DNA of 62,842 nucleotides from Bacillota bacterium (lineage in GTDB: Bacteria > Bacillota > Clostridia > Christensenellales > CAG-138): the NCBI GenBank assembly GCA_023400985.1, contig JAEXEN010000010.1:1-62842 (forward strand), given 5' to 3'. The number at the start of each line of letters is the position of its first letter. The stretch's first letter is position 1. This document shows, piece by piece, positions 10,082 to 19,232 of the stretch. The notes below the pieces were generated by a model, which was not told the DNA's origin, did no database searches, and saw only the letters and a list, made by a program, of their open reading frames with translations. The position numbers were made by a program, and so were the translations under genes.

Positions 10082-12352
10082 ATGGATGTGAAAAAGCTGG
10101 TCGCAAAGATGACGCTCGATGAAAAGGCGTCGCTCTGTTCTGGCCTCGATTTCTGGCATACGAAGCCTGTGGAGCGACTGAACATCCCCTCCGTCATGAT
10201 GAGCGACGGTCCGCACGGGCTTAGAAAGCAAGACGAACGCGCCGACCACCTTGCGATGAACGAGAGCATCGAGGCCGTTTGTTTTCCCGCAGGCTGCGCT
10301 ATGGCTGCGTCGTTTGACCGAGCGCTTTTCCAAAAATTGGGCGACGCGCTGGGGTCGGCCTGTCAGGCCGAAAAGCTTGCTCTCGTGCTCGGTCCCGCCA
10401 TCAATATCAAGCGTTCGCCGCTTTGCGGCCGCAACTTTGAGTATCTTTCCGAGGATCCGTACCTTGCGGGGGAGGAGGCGGCAGCGTACATCAAGGGCGT
10501 GCAGGGGCGAAACGTGGGCGTGAGCGTGAAGCATTACGCCGCCAACAATCAGGAGCACAGGCGGATGTCTTCAAGTTCCGTTGTGGATGAGCGCACGATG
10601 CACGAAATTTACCTTGCGGCGTTTGAGACCGCCGTAAAGGAATCGAAGCCATGGACGATCATGGCAAGCTACAACCGGATCAACGGTACTTACGCTACCG
10701 AAAGCGGTTTTTATCTTACCGACATACTGCGCAACGAATGGGACTTTGACGGCTTCGTTGTGAGCGACTGGGGTGCGGTGAGCGACCGCGTAAAGGGCGT
10801 AGCCGCGGGGATGGACCTTGAAATGCCTTCTTCGGGCGGCGTGAACGACGAAAAGATCGCGGAGGCCGTGGAGCAGGGCAGGCTTGACGAAAAGGCGCTC
10901 GACGCGTCCGTGGAGCGTATATTGAACATCGTCTTTCGGTATACCGAAAACGCAAGGCCCGATACGAAATGGGATAAGGAACTCCAGCATGAGCTAAGCG
11001 CTTCGATTGCCGCGGAGTGTATGGTGCTTTTGAAAAACGAAGGCGGCATTTTACCGCTTGAAAAGTCCGATACGATCGCCTTCATCGGTGAATTCGCGGC
11101 AAACCCGCGCTTTCAGGGCGGCGGAAGCTCGCACATCAACTGCTTTAAGACAACGAGCGCGCTCGATGCGGCAAGGGAATATAAAAATATCTCCTACGCG
11201 AAGGGCTTCGACATTTTGACCGATTCCACGACGGAAGCGCTTCTTGAAGAGGCTGAAGCTCTTGCCAAGAAGGCGCGCGTCGCGGTGGTGTTTGCGGGCC
11301 TGCCGGATTCGTACGAGTCCGAGGGCTACGACAGGGTACATATGCGCCTGCCGGAATGCCAAAATGAACTCATCCGCCGCGTCAGCAGGGCAAACCCCAA
11401 CGCAGTGGTGGTGCTATATAATGGTTCGCCCGTGGAAATGCCCTGGGTGAACGACGTGAAGGCCGTTCTTGAGGCATATCTGGGCGGCCAAGCTGTGGGC
11501 AAGGCGACCTTAAGTATCCTGTTCGGCGAAACGAACCCGAGCGGCAAGCTGCCCGAGACCTTCCCCCTAAAGCTCGAAGACAATCCCTCATACCTGTTCT
11601 TTGGCGGCGAGGGGGACAAAGCCGAATACCGCGAGGGCGTGTTCGTGGGCTACCGCTACTACGACAAAAAGAAAATGGAAGTGCTGTTCCCGTTCGGCCA
11701 CGGCCTTTCCTATACGGCCTTTGCATACTCGAACCTTAAGGCGGATAAGACCGCCTTTGACGAAAACGAGACCGTTACCGTAACGGTGGATGTGAAAAAC
11801 ACCGGCAAGGTGTTCGGCAAGGAGATCGTGGAGCTTTACGTTGCCGATAGATTCAGCGAGGCCATACGCCCCGAAAAGGAGCTGAAGGGCTTTCAAAAGC
11901 TCGCGCTCGCTCCCGGTGAAACCAAAACGGCTGTATTCAAGCTCGATAAGCGCGCGTTTGCGTACTGGAACACGACCATTCACGGCTGGTATGTGGAAAG
12001 CGGTGAATTCGATATCCTTATAGGCTCCTCCTCGCGCGATATGCGGCTAAAGACGACCGTGAACGTAAGTTCCGATGTGCGTATACCCGTGGTGTATACG
12101 GAAAACAGCATTTTCATGGATCTCCTCCGCGACCCGCGTGCAAAAACGGAAGTCAAGCCCATGCTCGACGCCATTTCCGTCATGTTTGGGCCGGATAAAG
12201 AGGAATCCGACGTGGCGCGGGCTGCCGTTTCCGCCGACATGGCGGAGGCGATGCTCCGTTACATGCCGCTTCGCGCCGTGTTTAGCTTCGGCGGCGGCGA
12301 AGGGGTTGAGGATCAGTTGAACGCTTTGCTCGATCGTATCAACAGGGCATAG
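10082..12352 (+). CDS. GH3 family beta-glucosidase (or beta-xylosidase), cytosolic
   Basis: Hydrolyses terminal beta-linked sugars from imported oligosaccharides. The 756-residue protein has the N-terminal barrel with motifs KRSPLCGRNFEYLSEDP and VSVKHYAANNQEHRR, and the nucleophile motif GFVVSDWGA with Asp229. It continues with the alpha/beta sandwich and a C-terminal fibronectin-like domain (VTVTVDVKNTGKVFGKEIVELY), then about 90 further residues of a type seen in clostridial GH3 enzymes. There is no signal peptide. AAGGAG lies 8 nt from the ATG. Beta-glucosidase is the likeliest activity given the neighbouring GH1 and GH94 enzymes, but GH3 specificity cannot be read from sequence alone. 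Confidence 0.88.
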   Translation: MDVKKLVAKMTLDEKASLCSGLDFWHTKPVERLNIPSVMMSDGPHGLRKQDERADHLAMNESIEAVCFPAGCAMAASFDRALFQKLGDALGSACQAEKLALVLGPAINIKRSPLCGRNFEYLSEDPYLAGEEAAAYIKGVQGRNVGVSVKHYAANNQEHRRMSSSSVVDERTMHEIYLAAFETAVKESKPWTIMASYNRINGTYATESGFYLTDILRNEWDFDGFVVSDWGAVSDRVKGVAAGMDLEMPSSGGVNDEKIAEAVEQGRLDEKALDASVERILNIVFRYTENARPDTKWDKELQHELSASIAAECMVLLKNEGGILPLEKSDTIAFIGEFAANPRFQGGGSSHINCFKTTSALDAAREYKNISYAKGFDILTDSTTEALLEEAEALAKKARVAVVFAGLPDSYESEGYDRVHMRLPECQNELIRRVSRANPNAVVVLYNGSPVEMPWVNDVKAVLEAYLGGQAVGKATLSILFGETNPSGKLPETFPLKLEDNPSYLFFGGEGDKAEYREGVFVGYRYYDKKKMEVLFPFGHGLSYTAFAYSNLKADKTAFDENETVTVTVDVKNTGKVFGKEIVELYVADRFSEAIRPEKELKGFQKLALAPGETKTAVFKLDKRAFAYWNTTIHGWYVESGEFDILIGSSSRDMRLKTTVNVSSDVRIPVVYTENSIFMDLLRDPRAKTEVKPMLDAISVMFGPDKEESDVARAAVSADMAEAMLRYMPLRAVFSFGGGEGVEDQLNALLDRINRA

Positions 12353-12364
12353 CGGTTTCATAAA

Positions 12365-12403
12365 GAAAGGCCGCGCCCCTCCTTACGCGGCCTTTCTATT
12401 TTT
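12365..12403 (+). terminator. Intrinsic terminator / attenuator after GH3 gene
   Basis: GAAAGGCCGCG at 12365-12375 pairs with CGCGGCCTTTC at 12386-12396, an 11-bp GC-rich stem with a 10-nt loop, followed by TATTTTT. The GH94 gene starts only 21 nt later without an obvious new promoter, so some readthrough is expected. Confidence 0.7.
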
Positions 12404-12423
12404 GGAAATCGGAGTAATATACA

Positions 12424-14844
12424 ATGAAGTTCGGCCATTTCAACGATGAAAAACGGGAGTATGTGATGCATACGCCCGCCACCCCGCTTCCGTGGATCAA
12501 CTATTTGGGCTGCGAATCTTTTTTCTCCCTCGTTTCCAATACGGGCGGCGGGTACTGCTTTTACCGTGACGCCAAAATGCTCAGGCTCATCCGCTACCGC
12601 TACAACGGCGTGCCCGCGGATATCGGCGGCAGGTTCTTTTACGTAAAAGAAGAGGGAAAGAAAGCGTGGAGCCCAACCTTCCACCCCTCGGACACGCCGC
12701 TTGATGCGTATATATGCAGGCACGGCATGGGCTACACGGTATTCGAGAGCGAAAAGGACAAGCTCAAGGCGGAACTTACGCTTTTTGTCCCCATGGGCGA
12801 AAATTGCGAGGTACAAAAACTCACGCTGAAAAACGCGTCAGACGGGCCCAAGCAATATAAGCTCTACGGCGTTGTGGAATGGTGCCTATGGAATGCCGTG
12901 GACGACGCAACCAACTTCCAGCGCAATTTTAATATCGGCGAGGTGGAGATAGAGGAAAACGCGATCTATCATAAGACTGAATACCGTGAGCGCCGCAACC
13001 ATTACGCCTTTTACGGCGTCAACGCGCCCGTCGCGGGCTTTGATACCGCGCGCGACGCATTTTTAGGCCAATTTGGGGATTTTAAGGCTCCCGAGGCCGT
13101 AGCGCGGGGCATGAGTTTTTCCTCCGTCGCGCACGGCTGGGCGCCCATAGCGGCGCTTCGCCTTGACGAAACGCTTTTGCCGGGGGAGGAAAAGACGTTC
13201 GTGTTCGTGCTCGGCTACGGAGAAAACCCGAGAGATCAAAAATTCATCGCGCCAAACGTGATCCGAAAGGACGGCGCAAAGCGCGTGTTCGAAAAATTCT
13301 CTAAGCCCGATGCGGTAAATAGGGCGCTTCAAGAACTCGCCGCCTACTGGGACGGTCTTCTCACACGCTACACCGTAAGAAGCGGCGATAAGCGGCTCGA
13401 CCGCATGGTAAACATATGGAACCAGTATCAATGCATGGTCACGTTCAACATGAGCCGCAGCGCCAGCTACTTTGAAAGCGGCACGGGGCGGGGGATGGGC
13501 TTTCGGGACAGCTGCCAGGATCTTCTCGGCTTTGTGCACCTCGTACCGGAACGCGCGAGGGAGCGCATCATCGACATCGCGAGCATCCAAAAAGAGGACG
13601 GCAGCACCTACCACCAGTATCAGCCCATTGATAAGCGAGGCAACAACGACGTGGGCTCCGGTTTCAACGACGACCCGATGTGGCTTGTGGCGTGCACCGT
13701 TGCCTACATCGCGGAAACGGGGGACTTTTCCATTCTCGACGTTTTGACGCCTTTTGACAATAAGACGGATAGCGAAAAGCCGCTTTTGGAGCACCTGAGG
13801 CGCAGTGTGTTTTTTACCGTAAACAACAAGGGCCCCCACGGGCTGCCCCTCATAGGCCGCGCGGACTGGAACGACTGCCTGAACCTCAACTGTTTCTCGG
13901 AAGAGCCGGGGGAGAGCTTTCAAACCACCGCCAATTTCGAAAGTGGCGTTGCCGAAAGCGTGTTCATCGCAGGGCTCTTTGTAAAGTACGCAGCGGAATA
14001 TGCGGATCTAATTGAAAGGCTCGGGCAAAACGGCGAGGCAAAGGCGGTGCGCAAAGAGGTCGCTAACATGGAGCGGGCGGTTTTAGAGGAGGCTTGGGAC
14101 GGCGCATGGTATTTGCGCGCCTATGATGCGTTCGGAAACAAAGTGGGGAGCCGGACCTGCGAGGAAGGGCAAATTTTTATTGAGCCGCAAGGCATGTGCG
14201 TGATGGCGGGCATAGGATTATCCGACGGCAAGGCGCGGCGGGCGCTCGATTCCGTGCGGGAAACGCTCCTCGGCGACTACGGCGTGGAGCTTGTTTCGCC
14301 CTGCTATACAAAATACCGTAAGGAGCTCGGCGAGATCACGAGCTATCCGCCCGGCTACAAGGAAAACGGCTCCGTGTTCTGCCATAACAACCCATGGGTG
14401 AGCATTGCGGAAACGGTGCTCCATAACGGCTGCAATGCGTTTGACATCTATAGGCGCACCTGCCCCGCGTACCTCGAGGAAAAGAGCGAGATACGACGCA
14501 CCGAGCCGTATGCATACGCGCAGACGGTGGCGGGGCGCATTTCCGAAAGCGAGGGAGAGGCGAAAAACAGTTGGCTCACCGGCACGGCGGCGTGGACGTT
14601 TGTAAACGTAAGCCAGTACATTTTGGGCGTAAAGCCTACGCTTAGCGGGCTGAAAGTCCATCCGTGCCTGCCTCATACGCTTACGGAGCTTACGATCGAG
14701 CGCGTATTTAGGGGCGCGCGCTACCGCATCCGGGTGAAAAAAACGGGAACCTATTCCCTCAAAGCAGACGGAGCCGAGCTTACGGGCAACGTGATCCCCT
14801 ACGATCCCACAAAAGAAACCATAGAGGTGGAGGTAACGATATGA
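12424..14844 (+). CDS. GH94 cellobiose phosphorylase-like enzyme
   Basis: Cleaves cellobiose (or a related beta-1,4-disaccharide) with phosphate to alpha-glucose 1-phosphate and a free sugar, saving ATP in the cytosol. The 806-residue length matches cellobiose phosphorylases. Seen: the N-terminal beta-sandwich start (FNDEKREYVMHTPATPLPWIN), the phosphate and substrate-site segments RGMGFRDSCQDLLG and YHQYQPIDKRGNNDVGSG, and ADWNDCLN, whose Asp481 aligns with the catalytic acid of the family. The stop overlaps the start of the GH1 gene by 4 nt (ATGA), so the two are translationally coupled. Cellobiose is the best guess; other GH94 disaccharide specificities are not excluded. Confidence 0.88.
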   Translation: MKFGHFNDEKREYVMHTPATPLPWINYLGCESFFSLVSNTGGGYCFYRDAKMLRLIRYRYNGVPADIGGRFFYVKEEGKKAWSPTFHPSDTPLDAYICRHGMGYTVFESEKDKLKAELTLFVPMGENCEVQKLTLKNASDGPKQYKLYGVVEWCLWNAVDDATNFQRNFNIGEVEIEENAIYHKTEYRERRNHYAFYGVNAPVAGFDTARDAFLGQFGDFKAPEAVARGMSFSSVAHGWAPIAALRLDETLLPGEEKTFVFVLGYGENPRDQKFIAPNVIRKDGAKRVFEKFSKPDAVNRALQELAAYWDGLLTRYTVRSGDKRLDRMVNIWNQYQCMVTFNMSRSASYFESGTGRGMGFRDSCQDLLGFVHLVPERARERIIDIASIQKEDGSTYHQYQPIDKRGNNDVGSGFNDDPMWLVACTVAYIAETGDFSILDVLTPFDNKTDSEKPLLEHLRRSVFFTVNNKGPHGLPLIGRADWNDCLNLNCFSEEPGESFQTTANFESGVAESVFIAGLFVKYAAEYADLIERLGQNGEAKAVRKEVANMERAVLEEAWDGAWYLRAYDAFGNKVGSRTCEEGQIFIEPQGMCVMAGIGLSDGKARRALDSVRETLLGDYGVELVSPCYTKYRKELGEITSYPPGYKENGSVFCHNNPWVSIAETVLHNGCNAFDIYRRTCPAYLEEKSEIRRTEPYAYAQTVAGRISESEGEAKNSWLTGTAAWTFVNVSQYILGVKPTLSGLKVHPCLPHTLTELTIERVFRGARYRIRVKKTGTYSLKADGAELTGNVIPYDPTKETIEVEVTI

Positions 14845-16190
14845 GCGGATTTCCCAAGGGCTTTTTATGGGGCGCGGCATGCGCCTCTTACCAGTGCGAG
14901 GGCGCGTGGGATAAAGACGGAAAGGGCCCGAGCATATGGGACGATTTTTGCCACGATACGGGAAAGGGGCATGTATTAAACGACGAAAACGGCGACACCG
15001 CCTGCGACTGTTACCACCGCTATGAGGAAGACGCCCGCCTCATGCAGCAAGTCAACATGAAGGCCTACCGTTTTTCCGTAAGCTGGCCGCGCGTTATGCC
15101 GCAGGGGGCGGGGGAAATCAACGGTGCGGGCCTTGCCTATTACGACCGCCTCATCGACGCGCTCCTTGAAAAAAACATAGAGCCGTGGGTAACGCTGTAC
15201 CATTGGGACCTGCCGAGCGCCCTTCAGAAAAAGGGCGGCTGGCTCAACCGCGATACCGCAGTTGCTTTTGGCGAATACGCGGCCATACTTGCAAAGCGCT
15301 TCAACGGGCGCGTCAAAACCTATATGACCATCAACGAGCCCGCGTGCATTGTGGAGCTCGGCTACGGCACCGGCGCACACGCGCCGGGGCTTAAGATTTC
15401 CGAGCACGATCAGGCGGCATGCATGCAAAATCTCGTGCTTGCGCACGGCATTGCCATGAAGGCTCTTCGCGCGAACAGCAGCGTTCCCGTCCAAGTCGGC
15501 GCGGTGCCGTGCGGAAGGCTTTGCTATCCGCTTACGGATACTTTGGAGGCGATCGACGCCTCGTATAAAACCACATTCGACCTTTCGCAAGGCTCATGGG
15601 CGTTTACGTTCAACTCTTTCCTAGACAGCTGCATTTTCCGCCGCTACGACGACAGCGCTCCCGAATTTTTAAAAGAAGCGCTTGCCGCTGTGCCGCAAAG
15701 CGACTTGGACCTTTTTGAGGCGCCGGATTTCATCGGCATCAACGTATATCAGGGCGACGCTACCGACGAAAGAGGTATTATCCTAAAGCGCCCCGAGGGC
15801 TTCCCGCTCACGGCGGTGAAATGGGGCGTCACGCCCGAGGTGCTGCATTATGGGCCGCTCTTTTTGCACTGTCGCTACGGGCTTCCCATGTACATCACCG
15901 AAAACGGTCAGTCCTGCAACGATCGCGTTTACTTGGACGGCGAGGTGCACGACCCGGACCGCATCGACTATTTGCACCGCTACCTGCTGGAGCTAAAAAA
16001 AAGCATCGATGAAGGCGCGCCGGTAAAGGGTTACCTCCATTGGAGCTTTCTCGACAACTTCGAATGGTCCGCCGGCTACGGCGAGCGCTTCGGCATGGTG
16101 TATGTGGATTATAAGACCCAGCGGCGGATCTTGAAGGATTCCGCAAAGTGGTATGCTGAGGTGATCCGGCGCAACGGGGAAAATCTGTAG
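14841..16190 (+). CDS. GH1 beta-glucosidase / broad beta-glycosidase
   Basis: Cytosolic retaining beta-glycosidase of 449 residues, the normal GH1 length. The N-terminus carries the family signature FLWGAACASYQCEGAW, the acid/base motif is TINEP with Glu166, and the nucleophile motif is YITENG with Glu354. The C-terminal aglycone-site region reads WSFLDNFEWSAGYGERFG. The ATGA overlap with the GH94 gene indicates coupled translation. It is a plain glucosidase rather than a 6-phospho-glucosidase candidate because the neighbouring importer is an ABC system, not a phosphotransferase system; this last point is contextual inference. Confidence 0.93.
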   Translation: MSGFPKGFLWGAACASYQCEGAWDKDGKGPSIWDDFCHDTGKGHVLNDENGDTACDCYHRYEEDARLMQQVNMKAYRFSVSWPRVMPQGAGEINGAGLAYYDRLIDALLEKNIEPWVTLYHWDLPSALQKKGGWLNRDTAVAFGEYAAILAKRFNGRVKTYMTINEPACIVELGYGTGAHAPGLKISEHDQAACMQNLVLAHGIAMKALRANSSVPVQVGAVPCGRLCYPLTDTLEAIDASYKTTFDLSQGSWAFTFNSFLDSCIFRRYDDSAPEFLKEALAAVPQSDLDLFEAPDFIGINVYQGDATDERGIILKRPEGFPLTAVKWGVTPEVLHYGPLFLHCRYGLPMYITENGQSCNDRVYLDGEVHDPDRIDYLHRYLLELKKSIDEGAPVKGYLHWSFLDNFEWSAGYGERFGMVYVDYKTQRRILKDSAKWYAEVIRRNGENL

Positions 16191-16219
16191 CTGCGGGCGC
16201 CTCGATAAAACGCGGAACG

Positions 16220-17560
16220 TTATACGGCTTGCCGTTCCCTCAGCAAGTCTTTTTCACCGGTTTGCTTTACCCGCCTCACCAGAATAAGCGAAATGAGCAT
16301 ATGGCATACTTCGCCGGCAAGGAAAGTGAAAAAAAGCCCTTTTCCGTTAAAAACGAACAGTGAGAGCAGCAGGAATACCTGAACAAAGCCAATGCACCGC
16401 AAAAAGGAGATGACCGTTGAAAAGACGTTGCGCTCCATGGTCTGAAAATAAAGCACATTTATGAGCGTTGTTCCGATAGCGACGTGCGCGATCGGATAGA
16501 TACGGAGCATACTGACCGTCAGGGCTGTCAGCTCGGGGTTATCCCCGCGAAACAGGGCGACAAGGCTGCCGCCAAACGCAATGCAAAGGCCAACCAATAC
16601 CGTTGGGACAATAAGATTGGTGCGGATCCCAAGCCGATATACCCGCTCAAATGCCGCCGTGTCTTCGCTGCCGCGGTAAAAACTCATGAGGGGCTGCGCG
16701 CCTTGCGTAACCCCGATCAGCGTCATATTGATAATAGAGCAAACATACCCGACGATCGAGTAGGCGGTCACGCCAAGCGTTCCCTGCGTGCGCATGATCG
16801 CAAGATTAAAGGAAAAGGTGACGGCGGGGAGGCTGAATTCCATAAGGAAAGTGGCGAGCCCGTTGCTGAGTATGCGTTTGATGCCGGCGGCATGAAAATT
16901 GGGAACGCGAATGCGCAAAACGCCTTTCTTCCTTGCAAAGTGAGCCGCATAAAACACCAGTTCTATCAACATCCCGATCCCGTTGGTAATTGCTGCGGCT
17001 TCTATACCGTAGCCCCAAATGAGGATAAAAACGACGTCTAAGACAGCGTTGATAACCGCTCCCGTAACGGAAGCAAACATGGTCAGCCGCGGAGCGTCAT
17101 CATTGCGCACAAATACGGAGAGAAAGCAAACCAGCATTTGGAGCAGTGAAAATGGCGCGATCCATTTTAGGTACGCTACGGTGGAAGGCAGCAGCGTCTC
17201 GTCTGCACCCATGAATACCGCCAACGGCTGCCGGAAGAAAAAGCCAAAAACAGCGATTACCGTCCCAACGCAAACGACCAATATTAAGCACTGATTAAAG
17301 ATATTGGCGGCTTTCCCGGCTTCGCCCTCACCCTTGAAAAATGAATATACATTTGCGCCGCCGGTCGCGATCAGCATGGCCAGTGCGATGACCACCATAC
17401 TGCAGGGAAACGCGATGTTAACGGAGGCAAGCCCGATTTCGCCGATTCCCTGCCCCACAATGATGCCGTCTAAAATAACATAAAGGGCCTGCACTACCAT
17501 TCCGATAACTGCCGGGATCACATATTTCACAAACTGCTTACTGATATTCAAAGATTGCAT
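16220..17560 (-). CDS. MATE family efflux transporter
   Basis: Cation-coupled multidrug or metabolite exporter of 446 residues with twelve predicted membrane helices in two homologous halves. I chose the ATG at 17560 because AGGAGG lies 9 nt upstream; the more distal ATG at 17587 lacks a ribosome site. Conserved features include the N-terminal Pro-containing helix (FVKYVIPAVIGMVVQALYVI) and the loop DGIIVGQGIGEIGLASVN. It is convergent with the GH1 gene and transcribed from its own strong promoter through a roughly 150-nt leader that contains an intrinsic terminator, which suggests inducible expression by attenuation. The substrate cannot be deduced. Confidence 0.88.
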   Translation of the reverse strand: MQSLNISKQFVKYVIPAVIGMVVQALYVILDGIIVGQGIGEIGLASVNIAFPCSMVVIALAMLIATGGANVYSFFKGEGEAGKAANIFNQCLILVVCVGTVIAVFGFFFRQPLAVFMGADETLLPSTVAYLKWIAPFSLLQMLVCFLSVFVRNDDAPRLTMFASVTGAVINAVLDVVFILIWGYGIEAAAITNGIGMLIELVFYAAHFARKKGVLRIRVPNFHAAGIKRILSNGLATFLMEFSLPAVTFSFNLAIMRTQGTLGVTAYSIVGYVCSIINMTLIGVTQGAQPLMSFYRGSEDTAAFERVYRLGIRTNLIVPTVLVGLCIAFGGSLVALFRGDNPELTALTVSMLRIYPIAHVAIGTTLINVLYFQTMERNVFSTVISFLRCIGFVQVFLLLSLFVFNGKGLFFTFLAGEVCHMLISLILVRRVKQTGEKDLLRERQAV

Positions 17561-17611
17561 GCAAAAGATTCCTCCTAAAAAATGCACCTGCCGGGCCTAT
17601 CTGCTGCCAGC

Positions 17612-17656
17612 AAAAAACCGGATAAAATACCGGGAATTTCCCGACATCTTATCCGG
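17612..17656 (-). promoter_or_regulatory. Intrinsic terminator inside the MATE gene leader (attenuator)
   Basis: On the minus strand, CCGGATAA (17656-17649) pairs with TTATCCGG (17625-17618), with an inner inverted repeat CGGGAA-T-TTCCCG, followed directly by six T residues (17617-17612). It lies roughly 57-100 nt after the predicted start point and about 50 nt before the MATE start codon. A terminator ahead of the only downstream gene implies conditional readthrough (riboswitch, leader peptide or protein-controlled). I do not recognise a known riboswitch class. Confidence 0.65.
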
Positions 17657-17719
17657 CCTTAATTCGAATAAAGCCCTCCGATGAACGCTCAAATCACCAT
17701 AGGATTTAAGTTCAAAAGC

Positions 17720-17748
17720 ATTATATCGGCGAATCCGGCGTTTGTCAA
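17720..17748 (-). promoter_or_regulatory. Sigma-A promoter of the MATE gene
   Basis: Minus-strand TTGACA (17748-17743), a 17-bp spacer and TATAAT (17725-17720), all twelve positions matching consensus. It directs transcription from about 17713 into the terminator-containing leader. Confidence 0.8.
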
Positions 17749-17811
17749 GATGTGCTCTTGCAGCGTCTTCGCACGCAAAAGTGAGTTATGTACGCAAATC
17801 AAAAAACAAGA

Positions 17812-17842
17812 GAAAAAGTTAAGGCGCATCCTTTCGTGCGCC
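17812..17842 (-). terminator. Probable terminator of the germination operon
   Basis: GGCGCA-8 nt-TGCGCC stem on the minus strand, followed by TTAACTTTTTCT. It starts a few bases after the stop codon of the last germination gene. The T-run is interrupted, so the call is moderate. Confidence 0.5.
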
Positions 17843-17847
17843 GTTTG

Positions 17848-18075
17848 TCACGACTGCTTGAAGCTCAACCCCAGTATATCCTTGTAAAATGCCTGTATCG
17901 CCTTGATGGGGCTTGGCACTTTGACGTCTGATGCAATAAGTATTCCGAGTGTGAACACCATCAAAAAAACGACACTGTAAACGGTGAGGTCGCGCCAGCG
18001 CTTGTTTTTTATCATTTTGGGCAGTTCGACAGCGGCAATGCCCGTAAAGAGAAGGATTACCAGCAATACATTCAT
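17848..18075 (-). CDS. Small membrane protein of the germination operon (GerKD/GerXD-like D subunit)
   Basis: A 75-residue protein with two predicted membrane helices (roughly residues 2-16 and 30-50) joined by a basic loop (IKNKRWRD). Its ATG overlaps the stop of the gerB-type gene (ATGA), so it is co-translated with the germinant-receptor genes. Small two-helix D proteins encoded at the end of gerA-type operons are known in Bacillus (for example GerKD) and modulate receptor function. Assignment here rests on size, topology and operon position rather than on a strong sequence motif. Confidence 0.72.
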   Translation of the reverse strand: MNVLLVILLFTGIAAVELPKMIKNKRWRDLTVYSVVFLMVFTLGILIASDVKVPSPIKAIQAFYKDILGLSFKQS

Positions 18076-19232
18076 GCGCTTACCTCCCGGGGCGCCTTAA
18101 ACTTTCTTAAGCTGGCCGTCAGCAGGGTAATAGCGGGCAGGAGGAACTCAAAGGTCAGCGAAAAGAAGGGAGCCGCAGTCGCGCCCCAGTCCATGTTTTC
18201 CATGATGGATTCAAAAATAAAGAGCGAATAGAAGAACACGAATGCCGTAGAGAGAAGCAAGAGCGGTGGATGGCTTTTCTGGGGTTGAGGCTGCCCGGTC
18301 TCTTGTGCCGCGATATCCGCGGGCAGGCTGCTTTTGGGGCTCAATATTTGTGTGAGCCCCATGGCGAAAGCATATAGCAATACGCTGATTTTGAATAGAA
18401 ACAAAACGGTCAATATCACCGCGTAAATGCTCTCCATCCGGGTGAGAAAGCCCGCAACGCTGATGTAACGCACGGATTCAAAAGACGGGAGCGTCACAAT
18501 TGCTACAAGGGGCCCCAGTGTCACGATATCGCGCAGAACAACGACCACCATGGATAAGGCCGAGAGGACCAACCCGACCATAAGCGGTTTTCCGGCCTTT
18601 ATACCTTTTCCCAACATGGGCGTGAGCACTGTGAAAGCTAAAATCTCTCCAAGGGGAACCGCCCCGACAGAGATCGTGCCTTGCACATATTTACCAAATT
18701 CCAGCTGAAAAAGGGGTTTTAAGAATCCTGGATCGATATCAGGGAGAACCAGAATGAAATTGATGATCAGCGCAGATGCGGAGATGATGCATATGATCGT
18801 GGACAAACGCAGAAGGTTATGGATCCCCCTGTATATCCCATAGGCGCACCCAACCAGAGAAAGACAAAAAATTGCGGCAAGCGGTGTCCCCGGCATCATA
18901 TAATCCGCTACAAAGTGCCCTAGATCGCGCATGTTGAGCGCTGCGAGCGACGCAAAGAAGAACAGGTATAGCGCCGATACGATTTTCCCCAAAACCGGGC
19001 CGAATACGATGTCGTCGATCTCAAACAAATTCTTGCCGGGAAATTTATTCAGGAGCGCAGCGTAGATTGCCACGAGCGGAAGCGTAAACAATAACGCGGT
19101 AATGACCATCGCCCAAGAATCCTGCCGGGTTATGCCGATGATATATCCGGAACGCAGCACGGTGGCCTGCATAAAGCAAAATACCGCAAACATCAGATCG
19201 TTCGAGGATATACTTCCTCTTGCCATTTTCAT
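18072..19232 (-). CDS. Spore germination receptor B subunit (GerAB/GerKB family permease)
   Basis: Membrane-embedded subunit of a GerA-type germinant receptor in the spore inner membrane, structurally related to amino-acid permeases and thought to bind the germinant. The 386-residue protein has about ten hydrophobic helices and opens with the family pattern ISSNDLMFAVFCFMQATVL. GGAGG is 6 nt from the ATG, which overlaps the stop of the upstream gerC-type gene (ATGA). The order A-C-B-D seen here is common in Clostridia and Bacilli. Confidence 0.9.
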   Translation of the reverse strand: MKMARGSISSNDLMFAVFCFMQATVLRSGYIIGITRQDSWAMVITALLFTLPLVAIYAALLNKFPGKNLFEIDDIVFGPVLGKIVSALYLFFFASLAALNMRDLGHFVADYMMPGTPLAAIFCLSLVGCAYGIYRGIHNLLRLSTIICIISASALIINFILVLPDIDPGFLKPLFQLEFGKYVQGTISVGAVPLGEILAFTVLTPMLGKGIKAGKPLMVGLVLSALSMVVVVLRDIVTLGPLVAIVTLPSFESVRYISVAGFLTRMESIYAVILTVLFLFKISVLLYAFAMGLTQILSPKSSLPADIAAQETGQPQPQKSHPPLLLLSTAFVFFYSLFIFESIMENMDWGATAAPFFSLTFEFLLPAITLLTASLRKFKAPREVSA

